Counted from the first letter of the stretch, positions 16,712 through 26,049 are shown. The stretch is 64,000 bases of DNA from Natroniella sulfidigena (GCF_023223645.1 NZ_JALKBY010000013.1:1-64000); one strand, 5' to 3'. Translations and numbers: made by a program. The notes: a model not told the origin generated them from the letters alone.

Positions 16712-18406
16712 TTAGAAAGAATTAGCTACACTTAATAAACGTTTAGTATAGTAATGTTGAGGATAATTGATTACTCTGACTGCAGGGCCTTGTTCTACTA
16801 TCTCACCTTGATAGAGTACTACAATCCTATCACTAACCTTACGGGCCAACGCTAAATCATGAGTAACAAATAACATAGCCATCCCTCTTTCATTCTGTAA
16901 ATCTAGCAATAATTTTAAAACTTGAGCCTGCACACCAGGATCTAAAGCCGAAGTAGGTTCATCAGCAATCAAAACCTTAGGTTCTAAAATCAAAGCTCTA
17001 GCAATAGCTAATCTCTGTAACTCTCCTCCACTCAAACCAGTAATCTGACTAGCTAAAAATTCCTGATCAGAAGGTAAATAGACCTGCTTTAAAGCTTGCT
17101 TGGTCTTCTTTAGTTGTAGGTCTTTATCTTTAAACCCTTGAATCTGAAGTGGTTCAGCCAAAATTTCAAAAACCGTAAACTTCTTATTAAAAGAGCTAGC
17201 TGGATCCTGCCAGATCATCTGTACCTGACTATGAAATTCTAAGCGTTTCTTCTTCCACTCAGCTAAATTGCTCTCTTTAAAGATAATCTCTCCACTACTC
17301 TTTGGGATCAATCCTGCAATCATCTTAGCTAAGGTACTTTTTCCCGAACCACTCTCACCTACTACTGAAACTATTTCACCCTCTTTAATGCTCAAATTAA
17401 CATCATTTACTGCAGTAAAGTACTCTTTATTGAACAAACTTCCTTGGTAGTATTTCTTAGTTACATCTTGTAGAGTGACTAATTCAACAATCCCTTCACG
17501 ATGGCAAGCTAAGAAGCGTTGGCTAGACTCTACCCTTTCCAATTCAGGCGACCGTAAAGCACACAGATCAACTGATTGAGTACAACGATCATAAAAAGGA
17601 CAACCCTTATCACTATACCGCTTCCCACTTCCTCGACGTAACCCTTGTAACTCTTGAGTCCTCTGCATAGTAGGATAAGATCTAATCAAAGCTCTAGTAT
17701 AAGGATGAGCTGGACTTTTCAAAATCTGACTAGGCTCAGCAATCTCTACTATCTTTCCTTGATAAAGCACCACGATTTTATCCACCAATTCTTTAAGTAA
17801 AAAGAAGTCATGAGAAATAACCATAATGCTCTTTTCTGTGCTAATCTCTTTAATTAAGCTAGCTATCTTCTCTTTAGTCAAAAAATCTAAAGAAGCAGTA
17901 GGTTCATCAAAGATGATCAACTCAGGATCATTGACCAATGCCATAGCAATTAAAGCTCGAGCCTTTTCACCTCCACTGAGATTATTTGGATATAAATTCA
18001 TCTTCTCAACCGAAAGTCCAGTCCGCTTTAATAACTTCTCAGCACGCAGAAAGGCTTTGTTCTTTTTTATTCTTTCATGTTGGATCATAGGTTCAGCCAC
18101 CTGACTTAAGATCGTATAGCCTGGATTGAGCAAATTATCTAGATTCTGCATTACCATAGCTATCTCATTCCATCTAATTTCTTCCCAATCTTGCTGCTCA
18201 TTTTCTAACAAGTTCTGCCCTTTAAAGATGACCTCTCCTGATACTTCACCTTCTAACAATCCCATAATACTCAATCCTAAGGTAGTTTTGCCGGTACCAC
18301 TTTCACCAATAATACCTACTTTTTCTCCCTCTTCAATCTTTAAATTCATCTTCTTTAAAATCCTAGTATTCCCACACTCTACTTGTAAATTCTTTAGTTC
18401 CAGCAT
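16712..18406 (-). CDS. Peptide/nickel-type ABC importer, fused double ATPase
   Basis: Two ATP-binding cassettes in one chain, equivalent to DppD plus DppF. The first has Walker A GESGTGKTTLG, signature LSGGEKARALIAM and IIFDEPTASLDF. The second has GESGSGKSTLAKM, LSGGELQRLAIARAL and LIADEPTSALDPG. Between them lies the oligopeptide-importer C-terminal extension with Cys-rich CPFYDRC...C...C, which in some relatives carries a 4Fe-4S cluster. GAGGGGG is positioned for the ATG at 18406 rather than the in-frame ATG at 18421, so 18406 is taken. It is last in the binding protein-permease-permease-ATPase operon; fusion of the two ATPases is seen in other peptide and metal importers. Confidence 0.93.
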   Translation of the reverse strand: MLELKNLQVECGNTRILKKMNLKIEEGEKVGIIGESGTGKTTLGLSIMGLLEGEVSGEVIFKGQNLLENEQQDWEEIRWNEIAMVMQNLDNLLNPGYTILSQVAEPMIQHERIKKNKAFLRAEKLLKRTGLSVEKMNLYPNNLSGGEKARALIAMALVNDPELIIFDEPTASLDFLTKEKIASLIKEISTEKSIMVISHDFFLLKELVDKIVVLYQGKIVEIAEPSQILKSPAHPYTRALIRSYPTMQRTQELQGLRRGSGKRYSDKGCPFYDRCTQSVDLCALRSPELERVESSQRFLACHREGIVELVTLQDVTKKYYQGSLFNKEYFTAVNDVNLSIKEGEIVSVVGESGSGKSTLAKMIAGLIPKSSGEIIFKESNLAEWKKKRLEFHSQVQMIWQDPASSFNKKFTVFEILAEPLQIQGFKDKDLQLKKTKQALKQVYLPSDQEFLASQITGLSGGELQRLAIARALILEPKVLIADEPTSALDPGVQAQVLKLLLDLQNERGMAMLFVTHDLALARKVSDRIVVLYQGEIVEQGPAVRVINYPQHYYTKRLLSVANSF

Positions 18407-18423
18407 CTTTAGCCCCCTCATTA

Positions 18424-19209
18424 TCAGACTAATTCTTGAGAGTCCTTACCATACTCTACCAGCACAATCCCTAAAATAGTCAGAGTCAAAAGAATTGCTG
18501 GCGGAAGTATCCACCAACTCCAGCCCCCCAAATAAATATAATCTAAACCATGTCGAATCATCTTACCCCAGCTTATTAAGCTAGGATCTCCTACTCCTAA
18601 AAAAGATAATCCTGCTTCTAAAAATACAGCTCGCCGGAAGATAAGTAAAAATTGGACAGAAAGTAAAGGCAGTAACTGCGATAAGAGATGTTTTAAAGTA
18701 ATGTGTAATTTACCTGCTCCAAATCCTTGAACTGCTACAATAAAATTACTTTTCAAAAGAGAGTTAGTCTGATTACGAATTATCCGTGCTCCATACTGCC
18801 AAAACAATAATGACAATACCATAACCATCCCCCATAAAGAAACTCGAAAATAAGCAGCAATCAATATTATAATCAACACTGTAGGAAGTGCAATAAAACC
18901 ATCGATCAACCTCATCCAAAAAGTATCATAAATCCCCTTAAATAAAGCTGAAGTTACCCCAATTAAAAAGCTTAGGAAAGTAGATAGCAAAGCTGTAGAA
19001 AAACCAATCACTACTGAAGTTCTAGCCCCATACAACAAACGGCTGAAGATATCCTCACCTAGATCATTAGTACCTAACAACTGACTACTATTAGGGGCCA
19101 AAAAAGATTGTCCTACATATTCACTAGGCTGATAAGGAGCAATCAACGGAGCAAAAATAGCTAGCACTACAATCATCCCAACCAAAATCAAACCTACCTT
19201 CCGCATCAA
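18424..19209 (-). CDS. ABC importer permease, DppC/NikC type
   Basis: Membrane subunit of the peptide/nickel importer. About five to six hydrophobic helices are seen, with an N-terminal segment ending before APLIAPYQPSEYVG, and the BPD-transp-1 coupling loop VAVQGFGAGKLHITLKHLL (EAA-type). LGTNDLGEDIFSRLLYGART is the DppC signature. Length 261, slightly short for the family. The start overlaps the end of the preceding permease by 4 bases (ATGA-type coupling), and the ATPase gene follows at once. Confidence 0.92.
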   Translation of the reverse strand: MMRKVGLILVGMIVVLAIFAPLIAPYQPSEYVGQSFLAPNSSQLLGTNDLGEDIFSRLLYGARTSVVIGFSTALLSTFLSFLIGVTSALFKGIYDTFWMRLIDGFIALPTVLIIILIAAYFRVSLWGMVMVLSLLFWQYGARIIRNQTNSLLKSNFIVAVQGFGAGKLHITLKHLLSQLLPLLSVQFLLIFRRAVFLEAGLSFLGVGDPSLISWGKMIRHGLDYIYLGGWSWWILPPAILLTLTILGIVLVEYGKDSQELV

Positions 19210-20165
19210 TATCCCCCTTTATCTACTCTATCAATTACAAGACCTGTTACAAAGTTAACTAATAGAACAATCAAGCTTAACAACAAAAGTGAACCCTGTA
19301 GCAATGGATAGTCTCTATTCAATAATGCTTGATAGATTAGAGTCCCCATTCCAGGATAAGAAAAGATATTCTCAACAAATAATGCTCCTCCCAAAAATGT
19401 ACCAAATCTGATACCTACTTGGGTTATTAAAGGAATCATAGCATTTCGAGCTCCATGAACATACTTGATTCGTTCTTGCTTTAGACCTTTGGCCCTAGCC
19501 AATTGTATAAAAGGCTGCTCAATAACCCCAAACATAGAGTTACGCATCAACAGATAACTACTTGGTAATCTAGTTAAAACCAAAGTTATTAAGGGCAAAG
19601 CTAAATGATGTAAGATATCTACTAACCAGACTAGACCCGTATAGCTGGCATGCGAAGTCATAGCTCCACCAGTAGGAAAGATGCTCAACTGCCAACTGAA
19701 AATAATCAACAATAATGACCCCACTACAATCCCTGGCATCCCATTAATAATCAATAATATTAATAAGAGTAATCTATCCTTTCGTTGATTATACTCCCAG
19801 CCTGACTCGACCCCTAGTACAAATCCAAGTAGAGTAGATAAAATTAATGAAGTCAAGAGCAATAACAATGTCCAGGGCAAATAGTTCATAACTACTTGCA
19901 CAACCGATTCTTCATAATAAAAAGAGTAACCAAGATCTAAGTTTAGCACAGTATTACTTAAATAATTAAAGAATTGACCAACTAGAGGCTTAGATAAGCC
20001 ATATCTTTCTTCTAAAGCTATTCTTAACTCTGGAGTAAGTTCTGTTAACGCATCTCCATACATAGCAGTAATTGGATCACCAGGCATCAATCTTGGTAAA
20101 ATAAAATTTAATAATAGAATAATTATTAATGCAATTAAATAGCCCGATAGCCTCTTCTCTTTCAT
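19206..20165 (-). CDS. ABC importer permease, DppB/NikB type
   Basis: Membrane subunit of the same importer. NFILPRLMPGDPITAMYGD near the N-terminus and RLPSSYLLMRNSMFGVIEQ, ARAKGL, and VENIFSYPGMGTLIYQALLNRDYPL at the C-terminal end are DppB hallmarks. About six transmembrane helices in 319 residues, the family length. It starts directly after the stop of the binding-protein gene and overlaps the next permease by 4 bases. Confidence 0.93.
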   Translation of the reverse strand: MKEKRLSGYLIALIIILLLNFILPRLMPGDPITAMYGDALTELTPELRIALEERYGLSKPLVGQFFNYLSNTVLNLDLGYSFYYEESVVQVVMNYLPWTLLLLLTSLILSTLLGFVLGVESGWEYNQRKDRLLLLILLIINGMPGIVVGSLLLIIFSWQLSIFPTGGAMTSHASYTGLVWLVDILHHLALPLITLVLTRLPSSYLLMRNSMFGVIEQPFIQLARAKGLKQERIKYVHGARNAMIPLITQVGIRFGTFLGGALFVENIFSYPGMGTLIYQALLNRDYPLLQGSLLLLSLIVLLVNFVTGLVIDRVDKGGY

Positions 20166-21719
20166 CTAATCAAAATCCCTTTCAATTAATGCTAACTTAT
20201 TTAGTGGGTGAGGGATTCCTATAGCAATTCCTCCTGCAGTATAAAACCAGGGAATAGTGCCATCAGAAGCCCAATATTCTTCAGGATAATAGAGTGTTAT
20301 TGCTAGTAATTCTTCAGCATAAATACCTTGAATATCCTCTACAACCTCTAATCTTCTATCTTGCTCCATTATTGTTAATTGCTTTTCCAGTTGATCTATT
20401 AACTGTTGATTTTCTTTAAAGCGAACACTCTTAGGATCATCATCTAGAATCATCTGATTAAGAACCATCGGATCTCCTCCTAATCCTCCATGTCCACTAA
20501 TCGCTAAATCAAAATTCCAATTATCAATTTTAGTATCTAATGAAGCTTCGTCAAGCACTCTAATTTCAACTTCAATACCTACTTGTTTTAAATTCTGCTT
20601 AATAATCTCTGAAATTCTATCTTCCTGCGTTAGCAGAGTAAATTCCAGACTTTGATCACCTTTAGTATACACTCCATCTTCCTTACTATAGCCTAACTCT
20701 TCAATTAAATTTCTAGACTTTTGAGGATTATAATCATATTCAGGCAACTCTTTAGCTGCCCACTTACTATCAGGTGAAATTAAACCTTGACTACCTTCAA
20801 CTCCATAACCTCTTAGTCCCCTCTCCACTAACTCTTCACGATTGATTGCATGGGCCAACGCTTGTCTAAACTTTCGCTGATCGAAAGGTTCTTGATGCTG
20901 ATTAAACATCAACTTGTTGGCCCAAAAGTGATTACCAGTCATTAACTCAAAGCCGGCTTCTGCAAGACTCTCTACAGCTTCAGGCATTACCTCTACTATA
21001 TTCAGCTCACCACGCTGCAATTCAACTTCAGGACTATTAGTCTTGACAAAAATAAGTTCTTCAACAATTGGATCTCCCCCATAGTAATCCTCATTAGCCT
21101 GATAAAAATAACTTCCTTGAGTCCGGTTATACTCTGCAAGTTGATAAGGGCCAGTTCCAACAACAGCCTCTGTAGCAGTAAATTCCCTTGGCTTCTCTAT
21201 CTCAGCCCAGATATGTTCAGGCAAAATAGGCACCACTCCAGCCACCCGCTCTAAAAATGGAGCATAAGGCTGACTGAGATAGACTCTAACTTGATAGTCA
21301 TCTATTAATTCCACCTTTTCTACAGCATTTAAGTTGGCCCAGCCATAGGGGTTTTCTTGTAAATAATTAAAGGTAAAGACTACATCTTGGCCAGTAAATT
21401 CAGTACCATCATGCCAGTTCACATCACGACGCAGGTTAAAAGTAAAATAATTCTCTTCTTCCTCATAAGACCAATCCTCAGCCAAAGCAGAAACAAAACC
21501 ACTTTCATCTTTCCAGATCAAAGTATCAAAGATAAGGCTCATCCTTAAATAACCTGGCCCTCTAAGATAATGTCTGTGTGGTGTAGGATAACCCCAATCC
21601 CCCCTTTGATCGCCGATCTTTAATACCTCTACTTCTGCTTCTGAATTATTCGATAGGTTAAAAAAACCTATTCCAACTACTAAACTGAGCAATAAAATGA
21701 CTAATAAAAGCTTCTTCAC
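20166..21719 (-). CDS. ABC importer substrate-binding protein (family 5)
   Basis: Extracellular binding protein for the importer. After a hydrophobic signal (LLLVILLLSLVVGIGFF) the family-5 features appear: FNLRRDVNWHDGTEFTGQDV, VGTGPYQLAEYNRTQGSYF, and FDQRKFRQALAHAINREEL. There is no clear lipobox, so a non-lipidated or N-terminally anchored protein is likely. The start is taken as GTG at 21719, preceded by GGAGGGG, because the upstream ATG at 21737 has no suitable site. First gene of the four-gene operon. The family binds peptides, nickel complexes, heme or opines; the adjacent FmdE-fusion gene hints at a metal or cofactor cargo, but this is inference. Confidence 0.9.
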   Translation of the reverse strand: MKKLLLVILLLSLVVGIGFFNLSNNSEAEVEVLKIGDQRGDWGYPTPHRHYLRGPGYLRMSLIFDTLIWKDESGFVSALAEDWSYEEEENYFTFNLRRDVNWHDGTEFTGQDVVFTFNYLQENPYGWANLNAVEKVELIDDYQVRVYLSQPYAPFLERVAGVVPILPEHIWAEIEKPREFTATEAVVGTGPYQLAEYNRTQGSYFYQANEDYYGGDPIVEELIFVKTNSPEVELQRGELNIVEVMPEAVESLAEAGFELMTGNHFWANKLMFNQHQEPFDQRKFRQALAHAINREELVERGLRGYGVEGSQGLISPDSKWAAKELPEYDYNPQKSRNLIEELGYSKEDGVYTKGDQSLEFTLLTQEDRISEIIKQNLKQVGIEVEIRVLDEASLDTKIDNWNFDLAISGHGGLGGDPMVLNQMILDDDPKSVRFKENQQLIDQLEKQLTIMEQDRRLEVVEDIQGIYAEELLAITLYYPEEYWASDGTIPWFYTAGGIAIGIPHPLNKLALIERDFD

Positions 21720-21754
21720 TGCTACCCCTCCTTCCATTACCTTTTAATTGATAT

Positions 21755-21853
21755 ATTGTGTCAGTGTGAGTGGTATGTGTGAGTAAAAGCAAAACCTTAG
21801 CCCTTATGATCTTGACCTCACCCACACTCACACACATAACTGACACATAATTG
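21755..21853. repeat. Heptamer-built inverted repeat, copy 2
   Basis: Left arm TGTCAGT GTGAGTG GTATGTG TGAG; right arm CTCACCC ACACTCA CACACAT AACTGAC ACA, which is the left arm inverted with its units in another order. The core contains AAAACCTTAGCCCTTATGATC, comparable to the core of the copy at 6105. It lies between the TrmO-FmdE fusion gene and the binding-protein gene. Confidence 0.75.
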
Positions 21854-21881
21854 TAATACCGCTTCACTTCAACACCGCTGC

Positions 21882-22976
21882 TTATTTAATTAAATTCAAA
21901 CCACGCCCATCAAGCTGTAAATAGCTCTCACCTGCACAGCTAATACAGTAGTCACCATCTTCTTTACTTACTGCCTTTGGCCCCATAATCTTTTCACCAC
22001 ATTCAGCACAAAACTTATTTTCAAAGATCGGAGCATACTCAGGAAGCTCTACTTCCAAATCCTCTTCAATATGAAATAGCTCTTCTACTGGCTGATCAAT
22101 CATCTCAAAAGCAATCTCATTCCACAGTTGATTCAACTTCTCTTTATCCTCAGCAGTTCCTGCCCTATTTACTACTACCTTCTCAAAAAGCTTTTTAGCT
22201 TCAGGATAAGACTTATCAAGAAAACCTACCTCATCTTTAAAACGCAACCGAATTCCTCGTCCCTCACGAGTAGTTATAGTCACAGCAGTCTTTCCATAAT
22301 CCTTATAGATCAAAGCATTATTCCCAAATGAACAACCTGTAGCATACTGCACCCCATCACTGAAACAACTATTTGTCTCTATAATTGCTACTACTTCTTC
22401 CATCCCATCGGATTGAATACCAAGCCTATCTAAAGCATAAATTCCTGCTTTAACCCCTAAACTTACAAAAGGACAGAAATGACCATGTAGCTCACCCGCT
22501 TTGATCAAAATACCTTCAATATCTTTTTTCTTAATCATCTGCTCAATCTCTGCCCGTGGATTTTCTTTTAACTCTACTTTATTAACTACAGCCGGATGAT
22601 CCATGACAGCAGCATACGGTTTAAGATCGATGATTGGAGTTCCATCTATAGCATCCAATCCTTTCACCCTCAGCTTTCTACCATTTCTCTCTAATAATTC
22701 CACAGTAGTAATCGCTATTGGAGATGGTCTTCTAGGACTTCTACTAGCAAAGACCCCCTTAACCCCACCATAACGCCTTTCACCTTTGAGTTGATACCCT
22801 TCAGCAAGATGGAGGTTGAAGATAACCTGCAAATAATCACTCTCTTCAATCCGATAAAGCCCTTCTTCATATTCAGCCTTAACCTCTATTATACTTTCAT
22901 GCTTCCTCATCTCTTCTGGGCCAACTGGTTCTTTAAATTTACTCTTAACTACTCCAATACTCTCAACTTCAACCAT
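21882..22976 (-). CDS. Fusion of TrmO-like (TsaA) tRNA methyltransferase domain and FmdE domain with zinc finger
   Basis: Residues 1-125 or so form a TsaA/TrmO beta-barrel (IGVVKSKFKEPVGPEEM, GGVKGVFASRSPRRPSPIAI, GLDAIDGTPIIDLKPYA), the family that N6-methylates t6A37 in tRNA. About residues 135-280 form an FmdE domain (GELHGHFCPFVSLGVKAG, ETNSCFSDGVQYATGCSFGN) named after a subunit linked to the molybdenum/tungsten formylmethanofuran dehydrogenase. The C-terminus has a CxxC...CxxC zinc finger. FmdE proteins occur in bacteria beside ABC importers and are thought to bind metal or pterin cofactors. AAGGAG is spaced for ATG at 22976, not 23024. It is upstream of the ABC operon on the same strand, separated by a repeat element. 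Confidence 0.88.
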   Translation of the reverse strand: MVEVESIGVVKSKFKEPVGPEEMRKHESIIEVKAEYEEGLYRIEESDYLQVIFNLHLAEGYQLKGERRYGGVKGVFASRSPRRPSPIAITTVELLERNGRKLRVKGLDAIDGTPIIDLKPYAAVMDHPAVVNKVELKENPRAEIEQMIKKKDIEGILIKAGELHGHFCPFVSLGVKAGIYALDRLGIQSDGMEEVVAIIETNSCFSDGVQYATGCSFGNNALIYKDYGKTAVTITTREGRGIRLRFKDEVGFLDKSYPEAKKLFEKVVVNRAGTAEDKEKLNQLWNEIAFEMIDQPVEELFHIEEDLEVELPEYAPIFENKFCAECGEKIMGPKAVSKEDGDYCISCAGESYLQLDGRGLNLIK

Positions 22977-23383
22977 TAATATCACTCCTTTAATTATGAT
23001 TAGATACTCACCATTGTCTGCCAATCAAACTCAGACCCCATCCCTTTAACTAAGGAAAACCTATTTTTATACCAGCATTTGATATATCCAAGGGGTTAGG
23101 GAGGGGGTCTGAATTTTAATATTCCCCCTTGGGAGTCTGGCTTTACCACCAAATTATTTTCACCATCACTATCGAAACCATCTTCGTAACACCATTTAAT
23201 AAATTGTAGCACTTTGTTATTCTTTATTCTCTAACAAATTATTCATTCCTGCATAAATTAAAAATTTTCTGTTAAATTATTGGAAAGCTACTCTTAGAAT
23301 GACTTTTAACCAATTGAACTCATAGATAGCTGTATAAAAATTAAATTTATTCAAAGACTAAACTATAAAAGAAGGAGATTCAA
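22977..23383. other. 407-base divergent spacer
   Basis: Holds the candidate leader above (23031-23140) on the minus strand. The rest, up to the cupin gene on the plus strand, is A/T-rich with no clear gene. Confidence 0.55.
23031..23140 (-). promoter_or_regulatory. Candidate structured leader RNA of the TrmO-FmdE gene
   Basis: A G/C-rich inverted repeat of 15 of 16 bases (TCAGACCCCATCCCT at 23031-23045 and its near-complement ending GGGGTCTGA at 23112) brackets about 45 bases, 55 bases upstream of the start codon. The distal arm can instead pair as AGGGGG (23102-23107) with CCCCCT (23124-23129), giving two mutually exclusive hairpins. A third GTCTGG copy follows at 23135. It matches no riboswitch class I know; Moco and tungsten-cofactor RNA motifs were considered and not seen. 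Confidence 0.45.
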
Positions 23384-23734
23384 ATGAAGAAATTTAAGCT
23401 CACTGACTATATTGTAGAACCAAAAGGTAAGCTAGCTAAAAGAGTAATCTACCAAGATGAAAATGTCACTTCTTTCATTCTAAATATTTATAAAGGGGAA
23501 TCATTACCTAGTCATACCCACTTCGACTGTACTATGCTACTCCAGGTAATCCAAGGCAGAGCTAATCTCAGTATAAATAATAAGACCTCTTCTATTAGAA
23601 AAAATGATCTAATACAAATAACTGGCTCAGAAAGTATGTCTATTGAAAATATCGGCGCTCAAACCCTGATTTTATATATTACTACCTCTCCCTCTTCTCC
23701 TTCTGATAAGTATTCTGTTAATGTTGACTTATAG
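23384..23734 (+). CDS. Small cupin-domain protein
   Basis: Single cupin barrel of 116 residues: LPSHTHFDCTMLLQVIQGRA is the first metal-site motif (two His), followed by LSINNKTSSIRKNDLIQI and a second half with SIENIGAQTLILYI. The usual second-motif His is not evident, so metal binding may be partial or absent. Such small cupins act as sensors or enzymes; the role cannot be deduced. GAAGGAGA precedes the ATG at 8 bases, and a perfect terminator follows. It is transcribed alone, divergent from the TrmO-FmdE gene. Confidence 0.8.
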   Translation: MKKFKLTDYIVEPKGKLAKRVIYQDENVTSFILNIYKGESLPSHTHFDCTMLLQVIQGRANLSINNKTSSIRKNDLIQITGSESMSIENIGAQTLILYITTSPSSPSDKYSVNVDL

Positions 23735-23740
23735 ATCTAA

Positions 23741-23768
23741 AGATAACCATACTTAAGTATGGTTATCT
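23741..23768 (+). terminator. Palindromic terminator after cupin gene
   Basis: Perfect 28-base palindrome built on AGATAACCATACTT and its complement, flanked by A-rich and CTTTC sequence. It can serve both convergent genes. Confidence 0.8.
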
Positions 23769-23793
23769 CTTTCATAACTTTCCTTAGAAGCCC

Positions 23794-25335
23794 TTAACGT
23801 AGTTCATATTCTTGTGTGAATTGATAATTAGAAAAATCTATAGTTCTAGACCTTCCTTCTTTCGTAATGCTAATCTTATATGGCTCTTTAGAATCTTCTA
23901 TAATTATTTCCTTATTTTCAATATCTGTTATGCTTACAGTATGCTTAGTCCCACACAACATAGAAAAGGCTGTACTAATAAGCTTTAACCACTTTTCCCT
24001 TGCCTTAGCCTCTGCTAAACTCGGTACCCTAGTTGAAATTAATTTTAGCTTTTTATAAACATGATCAACCGGTTGTAACACACACATCGTCCAAAAACAT
24101 TCAAGTTCTTCAGCCCTTGACTCTCTACCTAATTGAACTAATCCTTGCAAACATAAGCGACCAACTTCATAATTATCTCTTTTTATAGCAGAACATCCTA
24201 ACCAACTTAAAGCATCTAAACACCTATATAAATATTCAGTATTACGGGCAGTTACAGCTTGTTGGCCCATTTCCTTTATGAAATGTGTCAAGTTGCCAAG
24301 CTTTGCGTCAAAAAGAGGCTCTTCAGAAGGATTATCTAATCCTTTCTGGACTGCTTGTCTTACAACTATGATTGGAATTAAGGCAGAATCATCATCTTGT
24401 TCTTGTAATAAATTTTTTGCTACTATAACCATCTTATTTAATACTGCTTTAAATAACCTTGAGGTTTGATTTAATCTTGCTGCTTCTCTTTTAATAAATA
24501 AGTCAGCTACTTCTAAAAACTTGATTGCAAAAATATTACTTTTATCTAATTCATATGATGCAATAGCTAAACGTAAAATATTTTGCTGGGCATGGCGTAA
24601 CAATAATGATTTTACTTTATAAGCTGGTGATACGCTTTCAACTAATCTTTTATTCTCTATCCATTTTCCAGCTTCTAATGACCTCTCTATTACTCTACCA
24701 AATGTATGAACATCAGAATTTTCTATTGCTAATCGACCTAAACTGGCTAAGATATTAAACGGATCATCTTTATGAAAATGAGGCAGTACCCTTTCAGACC
24801 ACTCATGTTCAGGTATATCTCCCCCTTGCGAAAGCTCCAACCTCTTTATTTCTTGTAAATGATTATCTATATCTTGACTATATCGCTCTAAAAAGTTATC
24901 CACTTTCTTTTTAGAACAAGTTCTATTTAACATCACTATTGGGTTAGATTCATATCTAGATACTTTGGTTAATAGTATACTTGCACAGGCAATAAGAGGA
25001 ATCATAATTAAAGCAATTGGCGCAACTAAACTACTATTTATTATAAGTACTATCAATGGAGAAATCGCCAATAAAAGCAATAATCCTGAAGTAATAATTT
25101 GAACCTGGGTAATTGACTCAAGTAATGCCCGATAAGGTGAAAATTGATATTCTAAAAAAGAAAAGTTGACTGCAAAAATAGCAATTGTCAAGCCTATCGA
25201 AATCAAATCTGAATTATAATCGATTAAGTATAAATTCCAACTCCAGATACCTAAAAAAAACGATAATCCAATAAACGGTAGAACCCACAGCAGTTTAATA
25301 ACTTTATAAAAATATACTTTTAGTTTAGAAAACAA
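23794..25335 (-). CDS. Membrane protein of unknown function
   Basis: I do not recognise a family. Four hydrophobic segments lie in the first 125 residues (about 12-35, 43-58, 75-97, 100-123), followed by about 390 soluble residues that are mostly helical, with repeated leucine-rich helix patterns that could be TPR- or HEAT-like, and a short C-terminal beta segment (ISITKEGRSRTIDF). Five cysteines occur in the soluble part. The start codon is TTG at 25335, with AAGGAG 11 bases upstream. It is downstream of the 4Fe-4S membrane protein on the same strand, 132 bases away, and could be cotranscribed. Confidence 0.7.
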   Translation of the reverse strand: MFSKLKVYFYKVIKLLWVLPFIGLSFFLGIWSWNLYLIDYNSDLISIGLTIAIFAVNFSFLEYQFSPYRALLESITQVQIITSGLLLLLAISPLIVLIINSSLVAPIALIMIPLIACASILLTKVSRYESNPIVMLNRTCSKKKVDNFLERYSQDIDNHLQEIKRLELSQGGDIPEHEWSERVLPHFHKDDPFNILASLGRLAIENSDVHTFGRVIERSLEAGKWIENKRLVESVSPAYKVKSLLLRHAQQNILRLAIASYELDKSNIFAIKFLEVADLFIKREAARLNQTSRLFKAVLNKMVIVAKNLLQEQDDDSALIPIIVVRQAVQKGLDNPSEEPLFDAKLGNLTHFIKEMGQQAVTARNTEYLYRCLDALSWLGCSAIKRDNYEVGRLCLQGLVQLGRESRAEELECFWTMCVLQPVDHVYKKLKLISTRVPSLAEAKAREKWLKLISTAFSMLCGTKHTVSITDIENKEIIIEDSKEPYKISITKEGRSRTIDFSNYQFTQEYELR

Positions 25336-25467
25336 TTTACGCTAGTCTCCTTAATTCTTTATCCAGTATCTTAAGCAGAAAATTTAAGTTTTTCTAAGTT
25401 TTTCATGGACACATCCTTTTTAAATTATAATTTCCAACATCAACTTGGATGTATCCACAGGTTAAGA

Positions 25468-26049
25468 TTAGACCTTGTTTTTTTGATCATGTTTCTCTTT
25501 TAATGGGCACTGCTGGCATGGATTATCTTCTTCATTTTCTACAGCTTCTTTTTTTTGCATTGATGAAATCTTTTTTCGAGCTTTAATAGCTTTTGTAGAC
25601 AGAGTACCCATTGGACAGATTGTACACCAAGTTCGTGGTTGATAAAATACTCCTAAGACAATACCAACAAGGGTAGTAATGATAATCAAACGTACAAATA
25701 CAAGTCCTATCTGAGCCAAATCCCCTTGAGCCCTAATTATCCCCACTGCAAAATTACTCAGCAAAAAGAGGACAAATAGATTTTTAAAAGTAGAAGAATA
25801 AAAGAATTTCGGCGGTCTGCCCCTTGTACTTATAGTCTTTATTAACGAACCTAGGAAACTGCCCCGCGGACAGTAACTACTACACCAAATCCGCTTCTTT
25901 GTAAAAAAACCTACTACAACTGGTGCCAGCATACATACTAAAGCAATTATTCCAATGACTGGATAGATTATTCCTACTGCCAAAAATAATATAAAAACTG
26001 TCCAGACAATATCTGCTACCTTTAACTTCTTAGCTTTATCATCTCCCAT
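25468..26049 (-). CDS. NapH-like 4Fe-4S membrane protein
   Basis: Four or so hydrophobic helices with two Cys motifs on one membrane face (IWCSSYCPRGSFLGS and WCTICPMGTLSTKA), the pattern of NapH/CcoG/YccM-type electron-transfer proteins, and an additional C-terminal CQQCPLKE. At 198 residues it is a short version lacking the full C-terminal double ferredoxin domain. It may carry electrons across or into the membrane for an unidentified reductase. GGAGGTGAT is placed for the ATG at 26049, so the five residues before it are dropped. Confidence 0.82.
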   Translation of the reverse strand: MGDDKAKKLKVADIVWTVFILFLAVGIIYPVIGIIALVCMLAPVVVGFFTKKRIWCSSYCPRGSFLGSLIKTISTRGRPPKFFYSSTFKNLFVLFLLSNFAVGIIRAQGDLAQIGLVFVRLIIITTLVGIVLGVFYQPRTWCTICPMGTLSTKAIKARKKISSMQKKEAVENEEDNPCQQCPLKEKHDQKNKV

